From: Pseudomonas inefficax
GTDB lineage: Bacteria > Pseudomonadota > Gammaproteobacteria > Pseudomonadales > Pseudomonadaceae
Length of the DNA stretch: 51,788 nt
Reading direction: 5' to 3'
Assembly (NCBI RefSeq): GCF_900277125.1
Contig: NZ_OPYN01000156.1
Span: 1-51,788, forward strand
The notes beneath the pieces are model-generated. The model was not told the DNA's origin and searched no databases. It was given only the letters and a program-made list of their open reading frames with translations. Positions 41,216 to 48,702 of this stretch are shown here, piece by piece. Position numbers and translations under genes: made by a program. Within the stretch, counting starts at the first letter, position 1. Every line of letters starts with the position of its first letter.

Positions 41216-41622
41216 GTGGTTTTTTCGACCGCTTGGTGACGGATCAACTCGCAAGCCGGGTGCCGTCCAGGCAAGAGAACGCTACCCAGAAGTTCGCCGC
41301 CATCAAGCGCCACCTGGAAACGCTGCTCAATGCTCGCCAGGGTTGCTCGCAAAGCAGCCCTGAGCTGGGCCTGAGTGACTTCAACGGGCACGACGCAAGC
41401 AGCGGCGACCTGCTGAAACAGGTGAGCGCAGACATCCGCCGCACCATTCAGCGCTTTGAGCCGCGTGTGCACGTGCGCGCGCTGAAGGCAGTCCCCGATT
41501 GCCATGCCCCGCTGGAACTGCATTTCAGGCTGGACTGCCACGTGCAGGTCAACAACCACACGGAGCAGCTGCAACTGGAGCTGCTGGTCAATGGCCATAA
41601 CCGCCACACCCGAGTGAGGTGA
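41212..41622 (+). CDS. tssE: Type VI secretion baseplate protein TssE (gp25-like)
   Basis: The protein has 136 residues. It has the gp25-like core with IKRHLETLLNARQGCSQSS, ELGLSDFN and VSADIRRTIQRFEPRV, ending in LELLVNGHNRH. It is a baseplate wedge part that starts sheath growth. It overlaps tssC by four bases and is followed by tssF after three bases. Confidence 0.92.
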   Translation: MSGFFDRLVTDQLASRVPSRQENATQKFAAIKRHLETLLNARQGCSQSSPELGLSDFNGHDASSGDLLKQVSADIRRTIQRFEPRVHVRALKAVPDCHAPLELHFRLDCHVQVNNHTEQLQLELLVNGHNRHTRVR

Positions 41623-41625
41623 CCT

Positions 41626-43392
41626 ATGTCACTCAAGGACCGATTCAGCGAGGAGTTGCGTTACCTCCATGAACTGGGGAACGACTTCGCCCAGGACAAC
41701 CCACAACTTGCCCGCCTGCTCGGCAAGGGTGGCAGCGACCCGGATGTCGAACGCCTGATGGAAGCCTTTGCATTCCTCACGGCCAAACTGCGGCTCAAGC
41801 TGGAGGACGACCTGCCCGAGCTGACACACCCCATGCTGCAGTTGCTGTGGCCCAACTACCTGCGGCCCCTGCCGAGCGCCACGATCATCCAGTTCACGCC
41901 GCGCAAGCAAGCGCTCAGCCAGTCGCAACCCATCGCCAAAGGCTCGCGGTTGTTCTCCAGCCCCGTGGATGGGGTGCCCTGCGAATTCCGCACCTGCACG
42001 GCGGTGGACATTCACCCGTTCGAGATCGAGTCGGTGAGCGCTACCCAGACACTCGACAGTTCGGTGGTTCGCATCGACCTGCAAACCTTGGTCGAGCGGC
42101 CGCTGAACACCCTGGGCTGTGCCAGTCTCGATTTTCATCTGAGCGGTGATACCCAAACTGCCCGCACGCTGTACCTGTGGATCGCTCAGTACCTCAAGCA
42201 TGTCTGTGTGACAGTCAATGGTGAGGTACGCCGGCTGCCGGCCAGCAGCATCGTGTTCCCAGGCTTCAGCCCGGACGAAGCGCTGCTGCCTTACCCACAG
42301 AACGTCTTTGACGGTTACCGGATCCTGCAGGAGTACTTCGTATTTCCCGAACGTTTCCACTTCGTCAGCATCACCGGCCTGGAGAAAATCTGGCCTGATC
42401 AAGCGACTCAGCGGGTCGGCCTCGAGTTTCACTTCACCCGACAGTTACCGGATTCGCTGCGTGTCGGCAAAGCAGACTTCAGCCTGTTCTGCACCCCGGC
42501 AGTGAACCTGCTCAGCCACAGCGCCGAGCCCATCGACCTGTCCAACCGGCCCGCCCAGATCGAGCTTGTGCCCAGAGGCAAGGAGCGGCACGCCTATGAA
42601 ATCTTCAGTGTCGACCGGGTCATCAGCACCCGCACCACGACTGACGGAAGTACCGGCGAACACCTGAGAACCTTCCGCCCCTTCGAGTCGTTCGCCCATG
42701 AGATCGAGCATGTGCAAGGGCGCACGGCGTTGTACTACCGCTACACACTCGAGGACTCCCTGCGCGGCGATGGCGTCACCCATCGCATCGCTTTCGTGCG
42801 CGCCGATGCCAACGCCTACATCGGCGAACTGGAAACAGCGTCCATCGACCTGACCTGCACCAACCGCGACCTGCCGCTGGCGTTGGGTATCGATGACATC
42901 AACGTGCTCACCGAGATCACGCCGCCCCTGGCCACCTATACCAACATCCGTGCCCCCACCCGCCCCTACCGGCCGGTGCTGGATGGCCAGTTGCAGTGGG
43001 CCCTGATCTCCAACATGTCGCTCAACTACCTGTCGCTGCTCTCGGCCGAGCCACTGAAAGCGGTCATCCGCGCTTACGACTTCGCGGCCTTGCACGACAT
43101 CCAGCAGACACGCACCACCCGCAAACGCCTCGATGGCATCCGTGATGTGCAAACAGAGCCGCTGGACTGGCTGATCAAGGGCCAGCCCATTCGTGGCTTG
43201 CGCACGCAACTGAAGCTGGATCAAAGCGCATTCCTCTGCGAAGGCGACCTGTACCTGTTCGGTTGCGTGCTCGCGCACTTCTTCGCCCTGTACGCCAGCA
43301 TCAATTCCTTCCACCAACTGGAAGTGATCAACACCACCAACAACGAGCACTACACATGGCCAATCCAGACCGGCAAACAACCGCTGATCTAG
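41626..43392 (+). CDS. tssF: Type VI secretion baseplate protein TssF (ImpG/VasA)
   Basis: The protein has 588 residues. Typical TssF start: FSEELRYLHELGNDFAQDNPQLARLLG, DVERLMEAFAFLTAKLRLKL, DDLPELTHPMLQLLWPNYLRP. Later FFALYASINSFHQLEV marks the conserved C-terminal region. It binds TssG and TssE in the baseplate wedge. GAGGTG lies 5 bases before the ATG. Its end overlaps tssG by 37 bases. Confidence 0.95.
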   Translation: MSLKDRFSEELRYLHELGNDFAQDNPQLARLLGKGGSDPDVERLMEAFAFLTAKLRLKLEDDLPELTHPMLQLLWPNYLRPLPSATIIQFTPRKQALSQSQPIAKGSRLFSSPVDGVPCEFRTCTAVDIHPFEIESVSATQTLDSSVVRIDLQTLVERPLNTLGCASLDFHLSGDTQTARTLYLWIAQYLKHVCVTVNGEVRRLPASSIVFPGFSPDEALLPYPQNVFDGYRILQEYFVFPERFHFVSITGLEKIWPDQATQRVGLEFHFTRQLPDSLRVGKADFSLFCTPAVNLLSHSAEPIDLSNRPAQIELVPRGKERHAYEIFSVDRVISTRTTTDGSTGEHLRTFRPFESFAHEIEHVQGRTALYYRYTLEDSLRGDGVTHRIAFVRADANAYIGELETASIDLTCTNRDLPLALGIDDINVLTEITPPLATYTNIRAPTRPYRPVLDGQLQWALISNMSLNYLSLLSAEPLKAVIRAYDFAALHDIQQTRTTRKRLDGIRDVQTEPLDWLIKGQPIRGLRTQLKLDQSAFLCEGDLYLFGCVLAHFFALYASINSFHQLEVINTTNNEHYTWPIQTGKQPLI

Positions 43393-44372
43393 CCGACAAG
43401 CTGTTCGCCGAGGCGCACCAGTACAACTTCTTCCAGTTGCTGGAACGCCTGCACGGCTTGCACGGGGATGACCTGGAACCACGCTGGCCAGATCAGGCCA
43501 CCCGGCTGAGGGTGCGGCTAGCCAGCGACCCGCGGTTGAGCTTCCCGGTTTCCGACGTATACAAGGTCGAACGCATGCCCGGGGAAGCTGACCGCTATCG
43601 CGTGTGCACCACCTTCATGGGTTTGCATGGCACCGACTCGCCGTTGCCCACCTATTACCTGGAGCAGGTGGCATACGAACATTCACAGGGCATCGGTGTG
43701 CGGCCGGCGTTCTTCGATTTCTTCAACCACTACCTGCTCAGCCTGCTGCATCGCATCTGGCGTAAATATCGCTACTACATCCGCTTTCAGCCGGGAGCTA
43801 CCGATGGGTTCTCCCAGTACATCTTTGCCCTGCTCGGGTTGAATGACAGACAGTTGCGCGGGGACACGGCACTGCCGTGGAGCCGGCTGCTCAGTTTCGC
43901 TGGCGTCATTGCCAGCCGCAGCCGTGCGCCGGGCACGGTCGCCGGCATCATCGCGCACTGCTTCGACTTGCAGCAGGTACAGATCCGCGAGTTCGAAACC
44001 CGCTCGGTCCCCACTGCCGCCAAGCAACTGGTCAGCCTTGGCCGCAGCAACGGCGAACTGGGCAGCACTTTCATGGTGGGCAGCCGCACGCGAACACGCA
44101 GCAGCAAGTTCACCATCGTGATCAGCGAACTCGACCCAGCGCAATTGCGTGACCTGCTGCCCAGCGGCATCAACTTCGGCCGGTTACGGGCATTGATCGA
44201 CTTCCTGCTGCGTGATGGCCTGGCCTATGACCTGGAGCTGCGCCTGAAGCAGAACGCCCTGCCGCCCTTCTGCCTGCACCGCAGCCTGGGTGCCTACCTG
44301 GGCTGGACCAGCTTCATCGATGACCGTCACGGCCAGAGCAGCCCTGTCGTGCGGTTCCGGGGGCGCTCATGA
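43356..44372 (+). CDS. tssG: Type VI secretion baseplate protein TssG (ImpH/VasB)
   Basis: The protein has 338 residues from the ATG at 43356 inside the end of tssF; earlier in-frame codons are shadows of tssF. Markers are YNFFQLLERLHG, FMGLHGTDSPLPTYYLE, FFDFFNHYLLSLLHRIWRKY and LGWTSFI near the end. It joins TssF in the baseplate. The stop overlaps the FHA gene start (ATGA). Confidence 0.94.
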   Translation: MANPDRQTTADLADKLFAEAHQYNFFQLLERLHGLHGDDLEPRWPDQATRLRVRLASDPRLSFPVSDVYKVERMPGEADRYRVCTTFMGLHGTDSPLPTYYLEQVAYEHSQGIGVRPAFFDFFNHYLLSLLHRIWRKYRYYIRFQPGATDGFSQYIFALLGLNDRQLRGDTALPWSRLLSFAGVIASRSRAPGTVAGIIAHCFDLQQVQIREFETRSVPTAAKQLVSLGRSNGELGSTFMVGSRTRTRSSKFTIVISELDPAQLRDLLPSGINFGRLRALIDFLLRDGLAYDLELRLKQNALPPFCLHRSLGAYLGWTSFIDDRHGQSSPVVRFRGRS

Positions 44373-44926
44373 GCACTTTGACCTTGAGCATCACCAACCT
44401 GGATCAGTTGCAACACAACGTCACTGCCCGACATCAGTTCGATTGCACAGGCGGCACCATCGGCAGCGCGAAGGCCACCTGGCAGATCAACGATCGTGAG
44501 CAGAGCGTTGCACCGATCCATTGCGAGATCCGCTGGATCGAGGGGAGCTTCTGCGTCATCGATCGCTGTCAGCGTACCTACCTGAACGACAGCCTCCACA
44601 GCCTGGGGTCGCTAACCGCAAGGCGGCTGCTCGAGGGTGACCAGTTGCGCATTGGCGCCTATCGCCTGCAGGCCCAGCTTGCGCCGGCCGATGCACGCTC
44701 ACTGGAGGACCTGTTCAGCCCTGAACAGAGAACCCTCGATCACTGGTTGCGGGATGTTCCACCGAACACGTGTCAAGCCACTGCTGTCGCCCCCCAGACT
44801 GTCACAGACATCTGCTCGGCATTCGAACCGAGCATGGGCAACGACCCTTTGGAGGCATTGGACGCAGAGGCAGCGCCAGCCCAGCAGAGCCCACTGGAAC
44901 GCCTGATTGCGGGAGACCGACCATGA
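44369..44926 (+). CDS. tagH: Type VI secretion FHA-domain protein (TagH/Fha-like)
   Basis: The protein has 185 residues. Residues ~1-100 look like a divergent forkhead-associated domain: FDCTGGTIGSAKATW, a GSFCVIDRCQRTYLNDSL-type strand and GDQLRIGAYRLQAQL. The remaining part is a low-complexity tail without the long helical region of classical Fha1. FHA proteins bind phosphothreonine and in some type VI systems work with the PpkA kinase. No ppkA/pppA genes are in the window, so post-translational control is unproven here. It overlaps tssG and tssJ by four bases each. Confidence 0.75.
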   Translation: MSTLTLSITNLDQLQHNVTARHQFDCTGGTIGSAKATWQINDREQSVAPIHCEIRWIEGSFCVIDRCQRTYLNDSLHSLGSLTARRLLEGDQLRIGAYRLQAQLAPADARSLEDLFSPEQRTLDHWLRDVPPNTCQATAVAPQTVTDICSAFEPSMGNDPLEALDAEAAPAQQSPLERLIAGDRP

Positions 44927-45717
44927 TGCGTCCAATATGCGTGGCCGGCCTGCTGACGGCGCTGATCGGGATCTCGGGTTGCACGTCCCTGAGCAAGATT
45001 GGCCAGGTGGTGATGGACCCCTCATTGCCCGTCGGACCGCCCGGGGAACACCCTACCCAGGTCGCGTTCAGCATCAACGCCAGCCCAACGCTCAATGGCA
45101 ACCCGAACAGCCTTGAGGTGGCGCCCGAGCCCGGGCCGGTTGTGGAGCCCAGCCCTTACGCGGTCAGCCTGAGTGCAGGCGACCCCTACGTGCTGACCGA
45201 GAAAGTCGGGGCCTTGTTCGAGTACCTGCAGGAACAATTCCCGGCCATGTCGCCCGTCGATTCGCCAGTTGACGATGGCGAGAATCCGGCGCGCTCCCCC
45301 ATGGAAGAAAGTACTCCGGGCAGCTACGACGACCCGACCGTGGTGCTGACCTTGCCGCGTACCACCACCGTGGCCGCCGAGCCCGTCGCTACGCCCATGG
45401 CCGTGAAGATCCTGCAACTGCGCGACGACTCTCTCTTGCGCAACAGCGTTTACGAACTGCTGGACAGGGACCCTGCCGAGGCGCTGCGCAGCACCTACAT
45501 ACGCGATGACGATTACCTACTGCGCCCTGGCCAGTTCAAGTTCATCCCCTTTGCGCCCATCGAGCCCGAAACGCGCTTCGTCGCGGTGATCGCCGACTAC
45601 CGGAACCAGGAAAACGCCACCTGGAGCCAGGTGCTGCGCATTCCGCCCCGCGGGCACCAGATCATCCTGTCGGTGTTGCTCAACGACACGCAGCTCCTGC
45701 TCAAGGAGGAAGACTGA
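44923..45717 (+). CDS. tssJ: Type VI secretion outer-membrane lipoprotein TssJ with an insertion
   Basis: The protein has 264 residues; TssJ proteins are usually about 150-190. A lipoprotein signal ends in GISGC. The first TssJ strand is TQVAFSINASPTLNGNPN. About 100 extra residues follow, rich in Pro, Ser, Asp and Glu, with the segment SYDDPTVVLTLP. The fold then resumes with MAVKILQLRDDSLLRNSVYELL and the last strands RFVAVIADYRN, HQIILSVLLNDTQLLL. It anchors TssM to the outer membrane. The ATG overlaps the FHA stop. The identity is supported by lipobox, strand pattern and position before tssK. Confidence 0.85.
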   Translation: MMRPICVAGLLTALIGISGCTSLSKIGQVVMDPSLPVGPPGEHPTQVAFSINASPTLNGNPNSLEVAPEPGPVVEPSPYAVSLSAGDPYVLTEKVGALFEYLQEQFPAMSPVDSPVDDGENPARSPMEESTPGSYDDPTVVLTLPRTTTVAAEPVATPMAVKILQLRDDSLLRNSVYELLDRDPAEALRSTYIRDDDYLLRPGQFKFIPFAPIEPETRFVAVIADYRNQENATWSQVLRIPPRGHQIILSVLLNDTQLLLKEED

Positions 45718-45769
45718 TGGCGCCTGTAACCCTGCCCTTCTCGCTTGTTCACCCTGACATGGAGCGCTC

Positions 45770-47107
45770 ATGAGTTCACGTAACCCTGTCCTGTGGCCGG
45801 AAGGCCTGTTCGTCAAACCGCAGCATTTCCAACAGGCCGCCCGTGCAGCCGAAGCGGCCCTGCATCAACGTCTTGGCAGCCTGAACGCAGCCTTCTATGG
45901 CTTCAGCGAATTGCAGTTGAATGACGAGTACCTGAGCCTGGGCAAGGTCGCAATCACCCGTGCACGGGGCATCATGCCGGACGGCACGGTGTTCGATATC
46001 CCGGCAGACCTGCCACCACCACCACCGCTGGAAATCGAAGACGACGGCGCGAAAGACAGCGAGATCTACCTGTGCCTGCCGCTGCGCACAGAAGGGGGCC
46101 GTGAAGTAAGCTGGCCCGATAACCCCGCCAACTTCCGTTACAGCGCCCAGGCCCTGGAAATCAAGGACACGCACAGCGCCGACGGTGATCTGGTGCAGGT
46201 TGACCTGGCGGTGCCCAACCTGCAGCTCAAACGCAAGGCCGACGACAGCAGCGCCTACACCCGCCTGGCCGTGACGCGCATTCTGGAACGGCGCCCCGAT
46301 GGCAGCCTGCAACTGGATGAAGGCTTCTATCCCACCAGCGTTTCAGTGCGCGCCGTACCCGCGCTGCAACGGTATCTGGAAGAAATCACCAACTCCCTGC
46401 GCGAACGTGCGCGCAACCTCGCCGCCCGCATTGGCGCCTCAGGGCAGTCCGGCATTGCCGACATTCGCGACTTCAACCTGCTGCAGGCCATGAACCGCTG
46501 GTGGCCATGCTTCCAGCATCTGGCCAGGCAAGGGCAGACCCACCCCGAACAGTTGTACCTGTGCATGAGCCAGGCCTGTGGCGAGTTCGTGACGTTTACC
46601 GACGAGAGCCGGCTGCCGCAGGAATTCCCCGCCTATCACCATACCGCGCTACGCACCTCCTTCAAGCCGCTGGAGGACACGCTACGCCGGGCACTGAGCA
46701 CGGTGCTGCAACCCCGCGCCGTTTCGCTGCCGCTGGAGACGCTGGAGTACGGCTTGCTGACAACCACGCTGGAGGATCGCCGTCTGATCGACGAGGCCGA
46801 CTTCATTCTGGCAGTGCGAGCCCACATGCCGCCTCAGACATTGCGTCGGATGTTCGTGCAAAAGGCAAAGGTCGTCTCGCTGGAGTCGTTGAACGAGGTA
46901 GTGCCACTGCAGCTTCCAGGTATTCCATTGGTGCCGCTGCCCGTGGCTCCTCGGGATCTCCCCTTCCATGCAGGCTTCACCTACTTCGAGCTGGACCGTC
47001 GCTCCCCGGCTTGGGCAGGCATGGAGGCATCCAGTGGCTTCGGTATTCACATCGCGGGGGAGTTCCCGGGGTTGGAACTGCAGTTCTGGGCGATCAGGAG
47101 TGAATGA
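45770..47107 (+). CDS. tssK: Type VI secretion baseplate-membrane connector TssK
   Basis: The protein has 445 residues. It begins with the TssK hallmark NPVLWPEGLFVKPQHFQQ. Middle helices include LLQAMNRWWPCFQHLA, and the C-terminal domain (FVQKAKVVSLESLNEVVPLQLPGIPL, YFELDRRSPAW) contacts TssL/TssM. GGAG lies 6 bases before the ATG. It is followed directly by tssL. Confidence 0.95.
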   Translation: MSSRNPVLWPEGLFVKPQHFQQAARAAEAALHQRLGSLNAAFYGFSELQLNDEYLSLGKVAITRARGIMPDGTVFDIPADLPPPPPLEIEDDGAKDSEIYLCLPLRTEGGREVSWPDNPANFRYSAQALEIKDTHSADGDLVQVDLAVPNLQLKRKADDSSAYTRLAVTRILERRPDGSLQLDEGFYPTSVSVRAVPALQRYLEEITNSLRERARNLAARIGASGQSGIADIRDFNLLQAMNRWWPCFQHLARQGQTHPEQLYLCMSQACGEFVTFTDESRLPQEFPAYHHTALRTSFKPLEDTLRRALSTVLQPRAVSLPLETLEYGLLTTTLEDRRLIDEADFILAVRAHMPPQTLRRMFVQKAKVVSLESLNEVVPLQLPGIPLVPLPVAPRDLPFHAGFTYFELDRRSPAWAGMEASSGFGIHIAGEFPGLELQFWAIRSE

Positions 47108-47108
47108 C

Positions 47109-47978
47109 ATGAAGGAAGAAAACAGCCCCGCAACTGATGCTGAAAAGATCGAAAGTGAGCAACTGCACGCGATGCTTGAAAAGTCATTGTCCAACGACTC
47201 ACCTGCACCGACGGCAGCTGATGCCGCTGAGCGCACGCCGAAGGCAGAGCCGGTATATGAAGGGTACCCGGCAGACCCAGACTTCCAGCTACGTGGCGGC
47301 TACGACAACCTGATGCTGGATGCAGCCGCGCCGCTGTTCGGCCTGGTGATACGCCTGCGCACACTGGATGCCTTGCCCAACATCAAGGAGGTGCACCAGC
47401 AGGTGCGCAACCAGATCGACAACGTGCGGGAAGAGATGCGCCAGCACGGCTACGAGCCCGCTCAGTTGCTGGCGTACTCATACGGCCTTTGCCTTTTCAT
47501 CGATGAAGCTGTCATGGACAGGCCTTGGGGTAAAACCAGCTGCTGGAGCCAGGAACCCCTGCTCAGCATCTTCCACGACGAAACCTGGGGTGGAGAGAAA
47601 GTCTTCACCGTACTGTCGCGCCTCATGCAGGAACCCAAACGTTACCAGGACGTGCTGGAGTTCATGTACTTCGCGCTTTGCCTCGGTTTGAAGGGCAAGT
47701 ACGCCATCGCGCCGAAGGGCGAAGAAACCCTCAACGCATTGATACACCAACTCCACGGGATTATCCGAGAACTGCGCGGCCCGACTCCGGAGACCGTCTG
47801 CGATCCGTACACCAATGTCGCCCCAAGCAACTTCCGCATGAACCGGCAATGGCCGTGGTGGAGTCCGTTGGTCATTTCCGCCCTCGCCATGGCGGTGGCG
47901 TACGGCATCTACAGCTACCGGCTGCACCTCATTACCACCGAGGTGCTGGAGTCGCTGAACAGCATCTTGCAGCAGTAG
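47109..47978 (+). CDS. tssL: Type VI secretion membrane protein TssL (DotU/IcmH-like)
   Basis: The protein has 289 residues. An acidic N-terminal tail is followed by the DotU helical domain (NLMLDAAAPLFGLVIRLRTL, YGLCLFIDEAVMDRPWG, W-SQEPLLSIFHDETWGGEKVF). One C-terminal membrane helix (WWSPLVISALAMAVAYGIYSY) ends the protein with a short periplasmic tail. There is no OmpA-like peptidoglycan-binding extension, so another protein would have to hold the cell wall if that is needed. The chosen ATG follows the tssK stop by one base. Confidence 0.94.
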   Translation: MKEENSPATDAEKIESEQLHAMLEKSLSNDSPAPTAADAAERTPKAEPVYEGYPADPDFQLRGGYDNLMLDAAAPLFGLVIRLRTLDALPNIKEVHQQVRNQIDNVREEMRQHGYEPAQLLAYSYGLCLFIDEAVMDRPWGKTSCWSQEPLLSIFHDETWGGEKVFTVLSRLMQEPKRYQDVLEFMYFALCLGLKGKYAIAPKGEETLNALIHQLHGIIRELRGPTPETVCDPYTNVAPSNFRMNRQWPWWSPLVISALAMAVAYGIYSYRLHLITTEVLESLNSILQQ

Positions 47979-48015
47979 CGAGCCCACACACGGCTCACCT
48001 GATTTCAAGGAATTA

Positions 48016-48075
48016 GCGAAGCGTTTGCTTCGTTGACAAGACCATCGTTCCCGATGGCCACGCCACCCTAGGGTG
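48016..48075 (+). other. Three short stem-loops in a row before hcp
   Basis: GCGAAGC-GTTT-GCTTCGT (48016-48033), CCATCG-TTCC-CGATGG (48042-48057) and the palindrome CACCCTAGGGTG (48064-48075) lie between tssL and hcp. None has a T-run. They may be RNA processing or stabilising elements that let hcp exceed the upstream genes in expression. Confidence 0.5.
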
Positions 48076-48113
48076 CGCGTGCTTATATCCACATGGACGC
48101 AGGAGAAACTGCC

Positions 48114-48629
48114 ATGCCAACACCCGCCTACATCAGCATCCACGGTCAAAAACAAGGCCTAATCACTGCTGGCGCATTCACCGCTGACTCCGTCGGCAAT
48201 GTCTACCAGCAAGGTCATGAGGATCAAATTCTGGTTCAGGAAATCAATCATGAGGTCACTACTCCCACTGATCCACAAAGCGGCCAACCCAGCGGTCAGC
48301 GCGTACACAAGCCGTTCAAGTTCACCAGTTCGCTCAACAAAGCCACGCCGCTGATGTATCAAGCGCTGGCCACCGGCGAAATGCTGCCGACCGTCGAAGT
48401 CGAGTGGTACCGCACTTCGACGGAAGGCAAACAAGAGCACTTCTTCACGACAAAGCTTGAGGATGCAACCATCGTCAGCATCAATACCGTCCTGCCCCAC
48501 GCTCAAGACAAGGAGAACGAAAACTATACGCAGCTGATCGAGGTTGCACTGGCCTACAGGAAGATCATATGGGAACACGGTGTAGCCGGTACCGCTGGCT
48601 CGGATGACTGGCGCGCACCAGCCGCCTGA
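48114..48629 (+). CDS. hcp: Type VI secretion tube protein Hcp (TssD)
   Basis: The protein has 171 residues. It has the Hcp fold pattern: PAYISIHGQKQGLITAGAF, INHEVTTPTD, HKPFKFTSSLNKATPLMYQAL, TVEVEWYRTS, and IEVALAYRKIIWEH. It stacks as hexameric rings inside the sheath and is secreted. AGGAGA lies 8 bases before the ATG. It is separated from tssL by 135 bases with stem-loops and from vgrG by a further hairpin. Confidence 0.95.
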   Translation: MPTPAYISIHGQKQGLITAGAFTADSVGNVYQQGHEDQILVQEINHEVTTPTDPQSGQPSGQRVHKPFKFTSSLNKATPLMYQALATGEMLPTVEVEWYRTSTEGKQEHFFTTKLEDATIVSINTVLPHAQDKENENYTQLIEVALAYRKIIWEHGVAGTAGSDDWRAPAA

Positions 48630-48642
48630 TATTTACGAATGC

Positions 48643-48666
48643 TCCGGGTGGGTATACCTGCCCGGA
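48643..48666 (+). other. Hairpin between hcp and vgrG
   Basis: TCCGGG and CCCGGA flank an inner GGTATACC palindrome; with two G-T pairs the whole 24 bases can fold. Only a short T-stretch follows, so it may partly terminate or protect the abundant hcp mRNA. Confidence 0.5.
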
Positions 48667-48702
48667 CTTTGTATTACTTCAGACGGCGGACAAGGATTGC
48701 TT

